From assembly GCA_015039465.1 (NCBI GenBank), contig MU130696.1, positions 124,001 through 188,000 of the forward strand: DNA of 64,000 nucleotides. Reading direction: 5' to 3'. The notes under the pieces are model-generated. The model was given only the letters and a program-made list of their open reading frames with translations. It was not told where the DNA came from and searched no databases. The DNA comes from Phlegmacium glaucopus (Eukaryota > Basidiomycota > Agaricomycetes > Agaricales > Cortinariaceae). Position numbers and translations under genes: made by a program. Below, one piece after another: positions 53,059 to 64,000 of this stretch (its first letter is position 1; each line of letters begins with the position of its first letter).

Positions 53059-55086
53059 GTGAATTGCGAGAAGCCCTGTGCTGAGCTTGTTGCAGTTCTA
53101 AATGCAATAATTTCTCCAAAAACCCGAGCAGTCTTTGTTTCTCTTCTTTGTGTTCAATTTCCAAATGTTGATTTTTCCACTTTCATTGACAGTGGTTCCA
53201 CTCACTGTTTCATGGATGAGCATTACACGAAGTCCAATGATTTTTCTATTTTTCCTATTACTCCTATGACTCTCCGTCTCATTGATGGATCTTCTCCGGG
53301 CATGATCACCCATGCTACCATTGTTTCCGTTCAGTTCTCGTGTGGTTCCGTCCACAAAATCTGATTCTTACTAACCAAACTGGATTCCGATTTTCCTGCT
53401 GTACTCGGGCTTGACTGGCTCACCCAACATAATCCGTTGATTGACTGGGTCGATAGCAGTGTAACTTTCCGAGACCGCATAGTTATCCTTCCAGTTCCCG
53501 CTTCCGTTTCTGCCAAGGCACCCGTTCCGGTATCTGACATTACAATGTCTGATACGGTTTCCGTGAGTTCGAAGGTTGAAAAGCCTTCTGATACTATTCT
53601 GTAACCACCTCCTGATATCCCATTTGTTCCCAAACCATTGACCGCTCCTAAAATTTCCTTAGTGTCTGCTGCAGCTTTCATGAGGTCCATCCGTTCCGAA
53701 GGAGCCCAATGCTATTCTATTTCCGTTCATGATCCAGTCGAGGCTGCTGGCCGTTCCGCCGCAGCCTCCGCTACACCTTCCAATTCCGACCTGGACGGTG
53801 TTCCGGAAATATATCACAAATTTTCGGACGTCTTTTCCAAGGGCAAAGCTAACACTCTAGCGGATCATTGAGAGTATGACTTAAAAATCGAAATCGATGA
53901 GTCTGCTAAGCCCCCTTTGGGTCCGATTTATCCCCTTTCCAAATCCGAGTTAGGAACACTCCGAGAATTCATCGACGAGCACCTAAACATGGGTTTCATC
54001 CGCCCCTTTAAGTCTCCTTTCGGAGCACCTGTCCTGTTTATCAAGAAGAAGGACGGGTCACTCCGGCTTTGCGTCGACTTCCGAAAACTTAATGCCATCA
54101 CTCGGAAAGACAAGTATCCCTTACCCCTTGTTTCCGACTTGATGCTCCCCACAAATCCGGAATATTCACTAAAATTGATTTAAAGCATGCCTACCATCTC
54201 ATCCGGATCGCTGCTGGAGACAAGTGGAAGACTGCTTTTTGTACCCGCTATGGCTCCTTTGAATGGCTCGTCATGCCGTTCGGACTTACCAATGCCCCTG
54301 GCGGTTTTCAATGATTCCTTAACACCATTTTTGCTGACCTTTTAGATGTGTTCGTAATCATCTATCTGGACAACATCCTCATTTTCTCCATCAACGAAAA
54401 AGATCACATCAAACATGTCTCCAAAGTCCTCCGACGGCTTTGAGATAATAATCTCTTCGCCAATGGTAAGAAATGCATTTTCCACACCGATTCCGTTGAG
54501 TACCTGGGTCACATGATCGGTCCTGATGGCCTTTCTATAGATCCGGCGAAAGTCCAAGTCATCCAAGACTGGCCGGAACCTTGGAAAGTCAAAGATGTTC
54601 AGTCCTTCCTCGGTTTTGCTAACTTCTACAGGCATTTCATCCACAACTACTCCAACATTGTGGTTCCGTTGACTTATCTCACCTGGAAAAATATTCTGTG
54701 GGTTTTTGATGACAGTTGCCACCTTGCTTTTAAGACTCTCAAGGAGGCTTTTGTTTCCGCTCCGGTGTTAACACATTGGAAGCCTAACTGTCCTATCATT
54801 GTTGAAACTGACGCATCCGATTGCGCTTTAGCAGCTATCCTTTCCATCCGTGATTTGGATGGAGAAATCCATCCCGTCGCATATCATTCTCGTACCTTTT
54901 CCAGTGCGGAATTGGATTACGACGTTCACGATAAGGAACTCCTTGCCATTTTCGAAGCTTTCAAAGCTTGGCATCACTACCTTGAAGGTGCTAGTTTCCC
55001 AATTGATGTGGTTACTGACCATAAAAATCTAGAGTACTTCGCGACCACCAAAATTTTATCCCGGCGTCAAGCCCAGTGGTCCGAGT
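53059..55086 (+). pseudogene. Gypsy A protease, reverse transcriptase and RNase H, many stops
   Basis: The protease has FSTFIDSGSTHCFMDEHY (DSG) and AVLGLDWLTQHNPLIDW. RT starts at [20 protein letters not shown], has [20 protein letters not shown] and MPFGLTNAP, and the catalytic box reads [11 protein letters not shown]: the second Asp of YxDD is Asn. RNase H follows (IVETDASDCALAAIL, VHDKELLAIFEAFKAW, VTDHKNLEYFATTK, ILSRRQAQW) and is cut at 55086 by Gypsy C. TGA occurs at about 53363, 53869, 54312 and 54441, each where Arg (CGA) is expected. A frame break lies near 54150. Confidence 0.88.
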
Positions 55087-55499
55087 TGTTAGGGCAACTG
55101 CGACGCTGACTTAGTCAAGCTAGCAGGGGATCCAAAGTTAATAATATTTCAGAAAAGATATCTACAAGTGACTTACCTAGCAGGGGATCCAAAGAGGAAA
55201 GGATGGGGATCCCTGCTAGGCTGGGGGTGTTTAAGTACTAATATGGACATAACAGAGATATAAAATAAATAAAGGAATGATACAATAATAATTAATTAAT
55301 TAAATAGGAAATGGTGTGATATGAAAAATAGAAATGAAAGATGGAGTGAAATGGAGGATCGGAGTCGGAGTGGAACTATGGGGTTCTGGAGTAAACTGGT
55401 GACAGAAGTGGAGTTGGTCGGAAGGTCAGAGGTCGTCGGAAAGGCGGGGTGTATGATTCTACGGTTGAGGTTTGGGTTGAAGTTGGGTGTCCCCTAACA
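55087..55499 (-). repeat. 3' LTR of Gypsy C
   Basis: 413 bp. Contains CTAGCAGGGGATCC twice and its inverse GGGATCCCTGCTAG. About nine differences from the other LTR, several of them TG or CA where the other copy has CG. Confidence 0.92.
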
Positions 55500-55642
55500 T
55501 CCATCCCCCCCTTCGGTAGGTGATGTCCTGGCACAAAAGGAAACTGTTTGAATTTGGCCATCCTGATGTGCTTCGGAGCTCCGGGGTACTTCTTGTGGAA
55601 TTCTGCGACTAATTCAGGGGCGTGTATGTTTTCCCGAGGCTC

Positions 55643-58600
55643 CTAGGTGTTATGTTTGATTCCAAAGTCTTGCCACTTCACGAGGTATTGGAACCTCCTG
55701 TTTATAACTCTGCTGTCGAGGATTTCCTCGACGACCCACTCCTCTTCTCCATCAATGATTTCTGGAAGTGGAGGAGTTGGAATGCGTCTCCCAGGGATCG
55801 GGTCATTCGGGGCTGGAGTCAGTTTGACCATGTTGAAGACCAGATGGAGCCGTTTCATGGACAAGGGAAGTTGGAGTCGGTAAGCATTGTTGCTGACTCG
55901 TTCTTTGATCGGAAAGGGGCCTAGGTGCTGATGGGACAATTTCCTGATGGTCTCGTTGTTTGTATGTCGCTGGCATCCAGGTATACTTTGTCTCCCGGTT
56001 TGTATTCCGGTGCCGAAGTCCTTTTCTGATCATAATATCTTGCCATGTCGTCTTTAGACTTGACCAGTGCTGCTTTTGCTTCATCTAGGGTGTTCCGCAT
56101 TCGTTCCATGAATTCATTGACGGACTCCATTCGGGATTCCGGTTGGTTTGGTTCAAAACCCATTTGGGGGATTCGTCCGGAGTCTAGGAGGAAAGGTGGG
56201 TGCTGTGTGGCAGAGTGGACATGATTATTGTACTGGAATTCCGCAAGGGGAAGGAGTTTGGCCCAATTAGTTTGTCGCTGATTTGTAAAGAGTCGGAGAT
56301 ACTGTTCCAGTTCCTGATTTACTCGTTCTGTCTGGCCGTCTCCTTGCGGATGATAGGCAGTAGTGGCTGCTAACTTAATTTCGAGGATCCGGTAGAGCTC
56401 GCAAGTGAATTCCGCTACAAACTGTGGTCCTCTGTCTGATACCACTCTCCGGGGTAGTCTGTGATGTTTCCAGACATGTTGGATATAAAGGCGGGCGGTT
56501 CCAGACGCGGAGGTGGTAGTAAGGGTTGGTGCAAAGTGAGCTCGTTTGGTGACCGAATCAACTACTACCATTACCAAGTCATATCCTGAAGACTCCGGAA
56601 GTTCCACTATGAAGTCCACACTGATTGTGTCCCATGGAGCGTTCGGAATCAGGAGGGGATGGAGTTCACCGACTGGGTGGCATCTTTGGGCCTTAGTCCA
56701 AAGACACAGGTCGCAGGTTGAGGAATATTTTCCGATATATTGGGACATCTGTGGCCACCAATAGTTTTGGGATACAAGTTTGAGGGTCTTCCATCTTCCA
56801 GGATGCCCAGCAATTAGGGTGTCATGGCAGAGGGATACAATCCGTCTTCGCAGGTCAAACATGTCCGGAACGTAGATTTTTCTTTGGAAGGAGAGGATGT
56901 CGTTGTTGTGAGACCATTCCGCCGATTGGACGGATCGTGTGTGAGTGGTTTTCAACTCCTTTACCACTTTAGCTATGGCCTCTTCTTTTACGCCTTCCTG
57001 GGTGCCCTTCCGGATGTCTTTCAGGACGTCTCGTTCTTCTCCTATGACTTCCAGTCCTTCCAAGGCCCGAATCGCGAAAAAGCCTGGAGTTAGGAGTGTG
57101 ATGTTGTCATTGTCACCAGTTCCGGTTCCGTGATCCGCTCGCCTGGACAAGGCATCCGGTTTTCCCATGCTTTTGCCTGGTCTGTGGTGCATGAGGAAAT
57201 CAAACCGGGCTAGGAACAATGACCAACGGGCTTGTCTCCGATTGAGCTTTTTGGCTGTCATGAAGTATTCCAAGTTCTTGTGATCAGTCCAGATCTCGCA
57301 CTTGTGTTCCGCACCTTCGAAGAAGTGTCTCCACTCTTCTAGGGCTTGGATGATTGCTAGCATCTCTTTGTCGTGGATCTCGTAGTTCCGCTCGACCGGA
57401 GATAAGGACTTAGACAGGAACACGACTGGGTGCCATTTCTCATCATTGAGGGATTGTTGGGAGAGTACGGCTCCGGTTGCGAAGTCGGAACTGTCTGCTT
57501 CAATGCGGAATGGCCTGGAGTTGTCCGGAGAGGCTAGAATCGGGGTTGAAGTGATCAGGTTCTTGAGAGAATCGAACGCCAACTGCTCTTCCGTGTTCCA
57601 TCTCCATTTAACGTCACTTTTAGTGAGATCAAACAAGGGACGGGCATGATGAGAAAAGTCTTGGATGAACCTTCGGTAAAAGTTGGTAAAGCCTAGAAAT
57701 GACTGGACTTCCTTTTTGTTTGTCGGAATTGGCCATTCCGCTACTCCAGCAACTTTTACAGGGTCCATCTCGACGGAGTTATGAGATATTATGACTCCAA
57801 GGTATTCCACCTTGGTTTGCTCGAATTTGCACTTGTCCGGTTTTAGGAAGAGTTTATGCTTTCATAAAAGTTCCAGTACTCTCCGAGTTATGGACTGGTG
57901 TTCCTCTAGTGTCTCCGTGGATATCAGGATATCATCGAGGTAGACCACTACAACCCCTTCCATTATAAGTTTGCGGAAGATGTCATTCATCATTGTTTGG
58001 AAAGTAGCCGGACTGTTGGTGAGGCCGAAAAACATAACCAGGGGTTCGAATAATCCCCGGTTGGTTCGGAAAGCCGCTTTCAACTCGTCCCCTTCCTTCA
58101 TTCGGACATTGTTAAAACCCCAACAGACATCCAACTTAGTGAAGTATTTAGCGCCCCGGAGTTGGGTAATCAGTTCCGAAATGAGGGGAAGTGGGTACTT
58201 GTTTTTGATGGTGATTGCGTTGAGAGCTCGATAGCCTTGAACAAGCTGAAGACTTCCATCTTTCTTTTTGATAAAGAAAACCGGAGATGCCATCGGAGAT
58301 TTGGAAGGTCGGATGCGTCTGGAGTTTAAATTCTCCTGGAGGAATGCGCCGAGTTCCTTTTGTTCCGTCGGAGCTAGAGGATAGACCTTGCAACCTGATG
58401 GTTTTTCTCCCGGAATAAGTTCTACTGCGTGGTCCCAAGGCTTTGGATCAGGCAGGATATCAAAAGATTCTTTGGCAAAAACGCTATCAAATTCTCGGAG
58501 ATAATCTGGAACTCCTTCTTTCATTTCCGATTGTGTGTTGCGCTGGAAAGCTTCCGCAAGACATTGGGAGATGGTGGAGGTGGCTCGGATATCTGCCTGT

Positions 58601-59388
58601 GGTGGTAGTAGGCCGGTGGCAAATATTCTGTCGCCATCCTCAAACTCAGGGTTTGGGCTACTTTCCTCCTCATCATCCTCATCACAATCTTCTACATGAG
58701 CTGGAAGTGGGCTGGTCAAACATTTTTCAATTCAGTGTATTTCCGCCTTTTGAATTTTTTGTTCTTCTCGGATTTCATTCCTACACTCCGAACAACAGCG
58801 GGGTGGACAACGGGACATTTTTACTTCTCCGGTTGCCCAGTCAATCTCCGGATTGTGCATCTTAAGCCAGGAATGTCCAAGAATCAAGGTTTGTTTTCCA
58901 AGTCCAGTGACCACAAACAAGGATCTCTCGGAATGTCCTTTATACCGGAGTATCAGATCAACCACTTCTGTGATCGATCCGGCTTCATTCGGAGTACTGT
59001 CAACGTTAAACACCGGAATTGGATTTGACAGGGATTTTGTTGTGAGCCTGTTAGTTTTGACATAGTCTCTGTCAATAAATTTTCCATCGGCTCCAGAGTC
59101 TATTAAGGACAGAAAGGAGTTTACTTCTCCGGTGTCGGTCATTTCAATGCTGACTTTGAGTTCCAGTGATTTAGAGTCAGCATTGAGGGAGCCAATAGTG
59201 AACTTTTTTGGGAGGGTTCTTTCCCATCGGGGTCGGAACACTCGGATTTTTTTTGGAATTTCTGATGTTTGTACGACTTGAATGTTTTCAACCGTCTCGT
59301 CTATTTCATCAATGCTATCTACATGTAAAACAGAGAACCGGTTGGTCGTTGACAGCGAGGGCATGCAGTTCACTCGCTGTTTTGGCAA
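55643..59388 (-). pseudogene. Gypsy C pol: protease, RT, RNase H, integrase, chromodomain
   Basis: The protease has SLIDSGADGKFIDRDY and LILGHSWLKMHNPEIDW, followed by a Cys cluster. RT (58719-57862) has [51 protein letters not shown] and VVVYLDDILISTE. It ends at a TGA where the family has Arg. RNase H and integrase share the 629-codon frame 57810-55921: RIEADSSDFATGAVLS, TDHKNLEYFMTAKKLNRRQA, a zinc site (CHDTLIAGHPGRWK, CDLCLWTKAQRC), and core motifs DTISVDFIVELP, VVSDRGPQFVAEF and HPQGDGQTERVNQELEQ. A one-base shift near 55930 leads to the chromodomain, EEWVVEEILDSRVINRRFQY with LVKWQDFG, stopped early. Chromodomains target integration to methylated-histone chromatin. Confidence 0.9.
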
Positions 59389-60611
59389 AAATCCTTTAAA
59401 TCTTCGGTCTGACTTTCAAGTTCAGTGTTCTCCGAAGGTTCCATTGGTTCCGGATCGGGTACCTTGTCGTATTCAGCTAGCCGGAACTCCAAGAGGGTAT
59501 GGAGTTTGTCTATGGACATTGTTCGGACGTCGAAACATTTTTCGCAATGTCTCCCGATGTGTCCGACGCTTCCACATCGGAAGCATGACAGCGGTACGGA
59601 ACCTGCTTTTCGGGCCACGTCAATGTCCATAGGTACAGGGTTTCCGGGAGTTGGCATGAGATGTGCGTTCCTCTGTGGCAGAATTGATGGATTGAATCAG
59701 AGTGTGGTGGTACCGATTGGTCAAGAAGTGGTTGCTGCCGGACTTTTATAAGCTGACTGGAAGGCCTCGTTAGTAGCTCGGTTTTCGTCTATTGTCCGTG
59801 CCATTCTGTACCATCCCGTCGGATCTGTATCGGACGGTCTTCCGGAAGCCATTGTAGCAATGGAGTTCTGAATCTGGGCATTCAGGCCTCTTCGGAATTT
59901 TACTACAATAATTTTCGGATCAGTGTATCCAGAATCCGTGATGAGGTCTTGGAATTTGTCCACATATTCTTCCAAAGACCGGGTTTTCTGGAAATATCCA
60001 GTTGACTCTAGTTGGTTGATGGCCACCGAGTCCGCATTTGCGGGACAGAACTCCTTTTTGAAGTCGTCTCGGAAATCGGACCAATCCAGGAACTGGGTTG
60101 ACTCAGGGTTTTCCGTTTCCCATCGGAAAACCCTAGCTGCCCACTTTGATGCTCTTCCGGATTTCATGTAGGACATGGCCCAGATAATATTTGTTTGCTC
60201 ATCTGAGAATTCGTCGGAACAGAGCCGGATATATGTTTGGCAGGAGTGAAGGAATGCTGTTCCTTTGGATCGTTCTCCGTCAAACTCCGTTGGGAATGCC
60301 GGCCTTGCAGAGCGCGTCCGGGGTATGTTTTTGGTTTGAGGGGGAACCTCTTATTGTGGTACAGGTGATTGTACATTCGGAACGAGTTGATGGATTGTTT
60401 CCATGATTCGGTCAAATCTGTTTTGGTATTCAATGTCCCGAGCTCGCAATAGGACAACTTCTCTTTCCAGCTGGGCGGTGCGTTCATCGTCCATGGCTGA
60501 TAAGAAGGAGCCGCTCGGAGATGCGTGCTGTGAAGACAAGGAGGGAGCCACGGTCTGGGAGTGTATGGAGTCTGATTGGCCCGAATCGGGGGCTGTAAAT
60601 TGGACTATCAT
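59370..60611 (-). pseudogene. Gypsy C gag, in several frames
   Basis: The N-terminal coiled stretch (TAQLEREVVLLRARDIEYQN) starts at about 60611 and ends at a stop at 60351. The middle is split between frames. A long piece (60176-59721) has KWAARVFRWETENPES, FLDWSDFRDDFKKEFCP, YFQKTRSLEEYVDKFQDLI and IIVVKFRRGLNAQIQNSIAT, the capsid domain. The last frame (59657-59370) has the zinc knuckle CFRCGSVGHIGRHC. Breaks lie at about 60350, 60170 and 59720. Confidence 0.85.
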
Positions 60612-60660
60612 TCCACTGTGCGGACCGGACTCGGTCCGTTAAAGGATGATCCTTTCCTAA

Positions 60661-61073
60661 TGTTAGGGCAACTGCGACGCTGACTTAGTCAAGCTAGCAG
60701 GGGATCCAAAGTTCATAATATTTCAGAAAAGATATCTACAAGTGACTTACCTAGCAGGGGATCCAAAGAGGAAAGGATGGGGATCCCTGCTAGGCTGGGG
60801 GTGTTTAAGTACTAATATGGACATAACAGAGATATAAAATAAATAAAGGAGTGATACAATAATAATTAATTAATTAAATAGGAAATGGTGTGATATGAAA
60901 AATAGAAATGAAAGATGGAGTGAAATGGAGGATCGGAGTCGGAGTGGAACTATGGGGTTCCGGAGTAAACTGGTGACGGAAGCAGAGTTGGTCGGAAGGT
61001 CGGAGGTCGTCGGAAAGGTGGGGTGTATGATTCTACGGTTGAGGTTTGGGTTGAAGTCGGGTGTCCCCTAACA
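60661..61073 (-). repeat. 5' LTR of Gypsy C
   Basis: 413 bp, partner of 55087-55499. In minus orientation transcription would start here. The bases beside it (60621-60660) hold two short hairpins where a primer-binding site is expected. Confidence 0.92.
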
Positions 61074-63568
61074 CAAGTACCTTTCCGCATTCAACATGGT
61101 TATTAGATTTTGCCCAGGCTGTCTTGGAACAAAGCCAGACGCGCTGACTTGTCGTCCTGACCTCTATCTAAAGGAGGGAGGGAAAGATTATGGTGAAGTC
61201 AATCCACACAATTTTAAACCTATCTTTTCTTCCAAACAACTTTCTACTTCACTCCGAGCTACTTCATTACTTCCCACCGTACTCCGTGGTATCTTTACCA
61301 TGGATGTCGAAGAGCTCAACAAGGGGATTCTTTCCGCTCTTTCCACGGATCCCCTTGCACAGTCCTAAGGTAGTTGTCATCCACATCCTGCAAAGTCACG
61401 TGTGTGAGATGTGACATGATCAAAAAAGGAAAGTACACGCTCATTAAGGCCAAAAGCATGTCAAAAGCAGGTCCCCCAATGGATTTTGAAAGATATGGTC
61501 CCTGGGGTTTGTTCAAAATAGACCGATTTAGCTGAATTCGCGTGTAAATTTAAATATATCTGAGAATTGAAGGTGTAGTTTCCAAAATAAGACTTGGTAC
61601 CTAAAGATTGGATTGATACATGTCTGAAAAGCCTCATCCCCCCTCATATCAGCAATGCCCAGGAAGAGGAAAGCCACTATAGCACATATACAAAATTTGC
61701 AGGCCAGGGAAGAGACTTCTTCATGCAAGTGACAAAAATCAACTGAACTGGACTTGGATTTATCAGATGAAAATGGAGAAATGACATTGGACGATGATGA
61801 GATCGTACATCCGAGTCTTAAAGAGGGCCTTCTTTATATGACTCTAGATCATTTTTCTCACAGAACAAACAAAAAGAACCTTCAATGACATGCCATGGGT
61901 ACCTCAGGCTGCTGCCAATATTTTGACATTCCGAGGGAAACTCCTCAAGATTGAATATCCCAATAGCCATTAAAACTCGCAGGGATATTAAAAATGATAT
62001 TATGAAGAGTTCTCAGGGACTAGATTTGGGGATCTCGCTCATGAACCTAAGATATCAAGTCATCTATGAAAACTTTCCTAATATATTCTTGATCCATGTC
62101 ACATGTGGTCACTTCACGTGACTTTGCAGGATGTGGACGACAACTACCTTACTTATCGGATCTAGACAATCCGAAGTATGCTAGATGGTCTAAGGACTCT
62201 TCCAGATTCGTCCGGATTGATCAATGGATCTATGTTCCAGATTCCGGAGATCTTCGTCTCCGTGTCCTTCGTTATTATCATGACCATCCTGTCTCCGGAC
62301 ATTTCGGTGTCAATAGGACTCTGGCGGTTATCCGTCGAGAGTACACTTGGCCCAGTATCCATGTTTTTGTCACTGATTATTGTAGGACTTGCACCACCTG
62401 TTCTCGGTCCAAAGCCAAACATCATAAACCATACGGCTTACTCCAACAACTCCCTGTTCCGTCCCGTCCCTGGGACTCCATCTCCATGGATTTCATTAAA
62501 CACCTTCCAGACTCCGAAGGTTTCACTGCGGTCTTAGTCGTAGTAGACCGATTCATGAAACAATCCATTTTCATCCCCACATACGACACCATCACTTCCG
62601 CTCAACTTGCTGAACTATTTGTCATCCACGTGTTTTCCAAGCACGGTGTTCCATCCCACGTAACTTCTGATCGTGGTTCCGAGTTTGTATCTCACTTCTT
62701 CAGATCCCTCGGAAACGCCCTCGACATGAAGTTGCACTTCACCTCCAGATACCACCCAGAAGGTGATGGTCAAACGGAACACATCAACCAGACCTTGGAA
62801 CAATACATCCACATCTACTGCAATTATCAGCAAGACAACTGGAGTTCACTTCTTCCATTAGCGGAATTCTCCTACAACAATACTCTAAGTGCCACTACTG
62901 GTGTATCTCCGTTCTTTGCCAACAAAGGCTACAATCCAGCTATCACTATCCATCCGGAGTACGACCTTGTCTCCTCCCATGCTCACAAGTATGTTACAGA
63001 CCTTAACAAACTCCACAAAGAACTCCAAAAAGCTATCCTTACCTCCCAGGAACAATACCAACATTCTGCGGACAAGCGTTGGATTCCTCCTCCAGACTTC
63101 AAGGTCGGAGATTGAGCCTTTGTCAGAGCACAATTCTTCCATACGACCAGACCTTCAAAGAAACTCTCCGAGAAGTATCTTGGTCCATATGAGATTATAG
63201 CTCAGGCAGGTCCTTTGTCCTGGACCCTCCGTCTTCCCGACAACTTGCATGCCGTCCATCCCGTCTTCCATGTTTCCATGCTAGAACCCTCTGTTCCGAA
63301 CACTATTCCGGAGCATACTCAACCTCCGCCTCCTCCGGTCGTCATTGATGGAGAACAGGAATTCGAGGTCTCCAAAATTTTGGACTCTAAATTGGACAAC
63401 AGACGGCACGTATGCAAACTTCTGTACCTAGTCAAGTGGTCTGGCTATGAAGGTACCGATGAAGAAACTTCATGGTTACCAGCTAATGAATTAGGACACA
63501 TGTCTGAACTTGTTGCTGATTTCCACATGAGCTATCTGGCTAAACCCGGACCTCTTCTGCTCTCTTGA
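61074..63568 (+). pseudogene. Gypsy A RNase H end, integrase and chromodomain
   Basis: This continues the frame cut at 55086: KYLSAFNMVIRFCPGCLGTK then PDALTCRPDLYLKEGG, where the family has RFRPGRLG and TRRPD, so three Arg codons now read Cys. After the MITE (61368-62149) the integrase zinc region reads YYHDHPVSGHFGVNRTL with CRTCTTC. The core follows: DSISMDFIKHLP, HVTSDRGSEFVSHFF and HPEGDGQTEHINQTLEQYI, with D, D and E visible. A TGA at 63113 replaces the Trp of GDWAF. The chromodomain closes the protein: EFEVSKILDSKLDNRR, LYLVKWSGYEGTDEETSWLP and ANEL, with the stop at about 63566. Confidence 0.88.
61368..62149. mobile_element. TA-flanked inverted-repeat MITE, 782 bp, inside Gypsy A
   Basis: The ends are AGGTAGTTGTC(A/G)TCCACATCCTGCAAAGTCACGTG-like inverted repeats of about 34 bp, with one mismatch. 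TA lies at both flanks (61366-61367 and 62150-62151). Reading gtcc-TA-cttatc across the empty site restores the integrase frame of Gypsy A exactly. A TA duplication suits a Tc1/mariner-type mobiliser. No transposase frame is visible inside. Confidence 0.82.
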
Positions 63569-64000
63569 TTCCTTTTCTTTTCCTTCCCTTGTTTTTTCCA
63601 TTCCTTTCCATGTCTTTTCCGTTCCTTTCCTTTCCGTTATCTTACTTTTCCGTTTCACAAAACAAAGTCAAGAAAACAATTATTTTAACAAAACAAAACA
63701 CAAAAAAGAAATAACAAAAAATTATATACAAATTATTTTTTTATCTATTCTACTCTTTGGTTTTTTCTATTCCCTCCATCCTTTCTTCCCTCCGCTCCTT
63801 CCGTCCTCTCCGTCTCTGCTCCCAATCCCTCTTCCACCTCATCTTCCCCGTCATCTGACTCCTTGTCTTCCATCTCCTCTTGCATCTCTGCTCCCACACC
63901 CTTCTCCGCTTTTGTCACCTCCTTCCATTTTTCCTCTGCTTCTCTCCTTGCTTCTTCCCATTTCTCCTTTTCTATCTCCCGTTTCTCCCTTTCTATCTCC
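63569..64000. other. Pyrimidine-rich 3' region of Gypsy A
   Basis: After the chromodomain stop the DNA is almost pure C/T on the plus strand (63570-63655), then A-rich (63656-63735), then C/T-rich again to the edge. No frame, LTR start or tract just before an LTR is identifiable within the window. Confidence 0.45.

Larger units (their letters stand above)
55087..61073 (-). mobile_element. Ty3/Gypsy chromovirus C, full-length but inactivated, 5,987 bp
   Basis: Two 413-bp LTRs (55087-55499 and 60661-61073) start TGTTAGGGC and end CCCCTAACA. They differ at about nine sites, mostly transitions. Flanks are cgagt and caagt: a 5-bp duplication with one later G-to-A change at a CpG. The coding direction is minus: gag, protease, RT, RNase H, integrase, chromodomain. 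The element sits within the RNase H of Gypsy A, and A's sequence continues directly after it (61074). It is older than the Copia copy, judging by LTR divergence. Confidence 0.93.
50817..64000 (+). mobile_element. Ty3/Gypsy chromovirus A, decayed, runs off the right edge
   Basis: The element starts with its 5' LTR inside Gypsy B. Gag with a zinc knuckle, protease, RT/RNase H, integrase and a chromodomain follow on the plus strand. It has been interrupted three times: a MITE at 51406-51829, Gypsy C at 55087-61073, and a TA-flanked MITE at 61368-62149. Many TGA stops sit at former CGA codons. The 3' LTR must lie beyond 64000. Confidence 0.88.

Noticed and set aside
58036..58062. ggttcgaataatccccgg, tRNA T-arm-like
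   Set aside because: It is within the conserved RT coding region of Gypsy C on the minus strand; no acceptor stem is present.

Overview
The window is nuclear DNA of a filamentous basidiomycete, most likely a mushroom-forming agaricomycete with a repeat-rich genome. Genes are broken by many short introns (about 45-60 nt, GT-AG, pyrimidine-rich 3' ends). There are no bacterial operons. The transposons are of basidiomycete type: KDZ, Tad1-like LINE, Copia, and chromodomain Ty3/Gypsy.

Positions 1-10,400 are mostly host genes: a truncated Scm3-like centromere protein, a small membrane protein, a class I fructose-bisphosphate aldolase, pyridoxamine-phosphate oxidase, and a kelch/BTB protein. They are followed by a hAT-like MITE and a frameshifted gene of unknown function. 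Positions 10,911-19,809 are a nested transposon. A small inverted-repeat element was split by an 8.4-kb KDZ DNA transposon that has 347-bp terminal inverted repeats, an 8-bp target duplication and three apparently intact genes: the transposase, a protein with two RNase H1 N-terminal-like domains, and a lysine-rich protein of unknown function. Positions 19,930-32,843 are a second host block: two tail-to-tail RING-finger genes (one CHFR-like), a Zn2Cys6 transcription factor, a SNIP1/Pml1-like FHA splicing factor with two GC-AG introns, a C2H2 zinc-finger protein, and mitochondrial ribosomal protein mS41.

From 34,197 to the end the DNA is almost all transposons. In order these are: a Copia element with LTRs differing at one site but frameshifted coding regions; a 5'-truncated Tad1-like LINE split by another insertion; a decayed acidic/basic ORF; a coiled-coil gene; and an old Gypsy relic (B). 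Relic B is invaded by a long Gypsy element (A) that runs off the right edge. A itself contains a CCGGA-rich MITE, a complete but inactivated Gypsy (C) on the opposite strand, and a TA-flanked MITE. The order of insertion can be read from the nesting: B, then A, then C and the MITEs. Several old elements show premature TGA codons at former CGA codons and Arg-to-Cys changes, which suggests C-to-T decay at methylated CpG.

The candidate for a less described system is the intact KDZ element with its two companion genes. Intron positions were worked out by hand from frame, splice consensus and recalled family conservation. No database or alignment was run.
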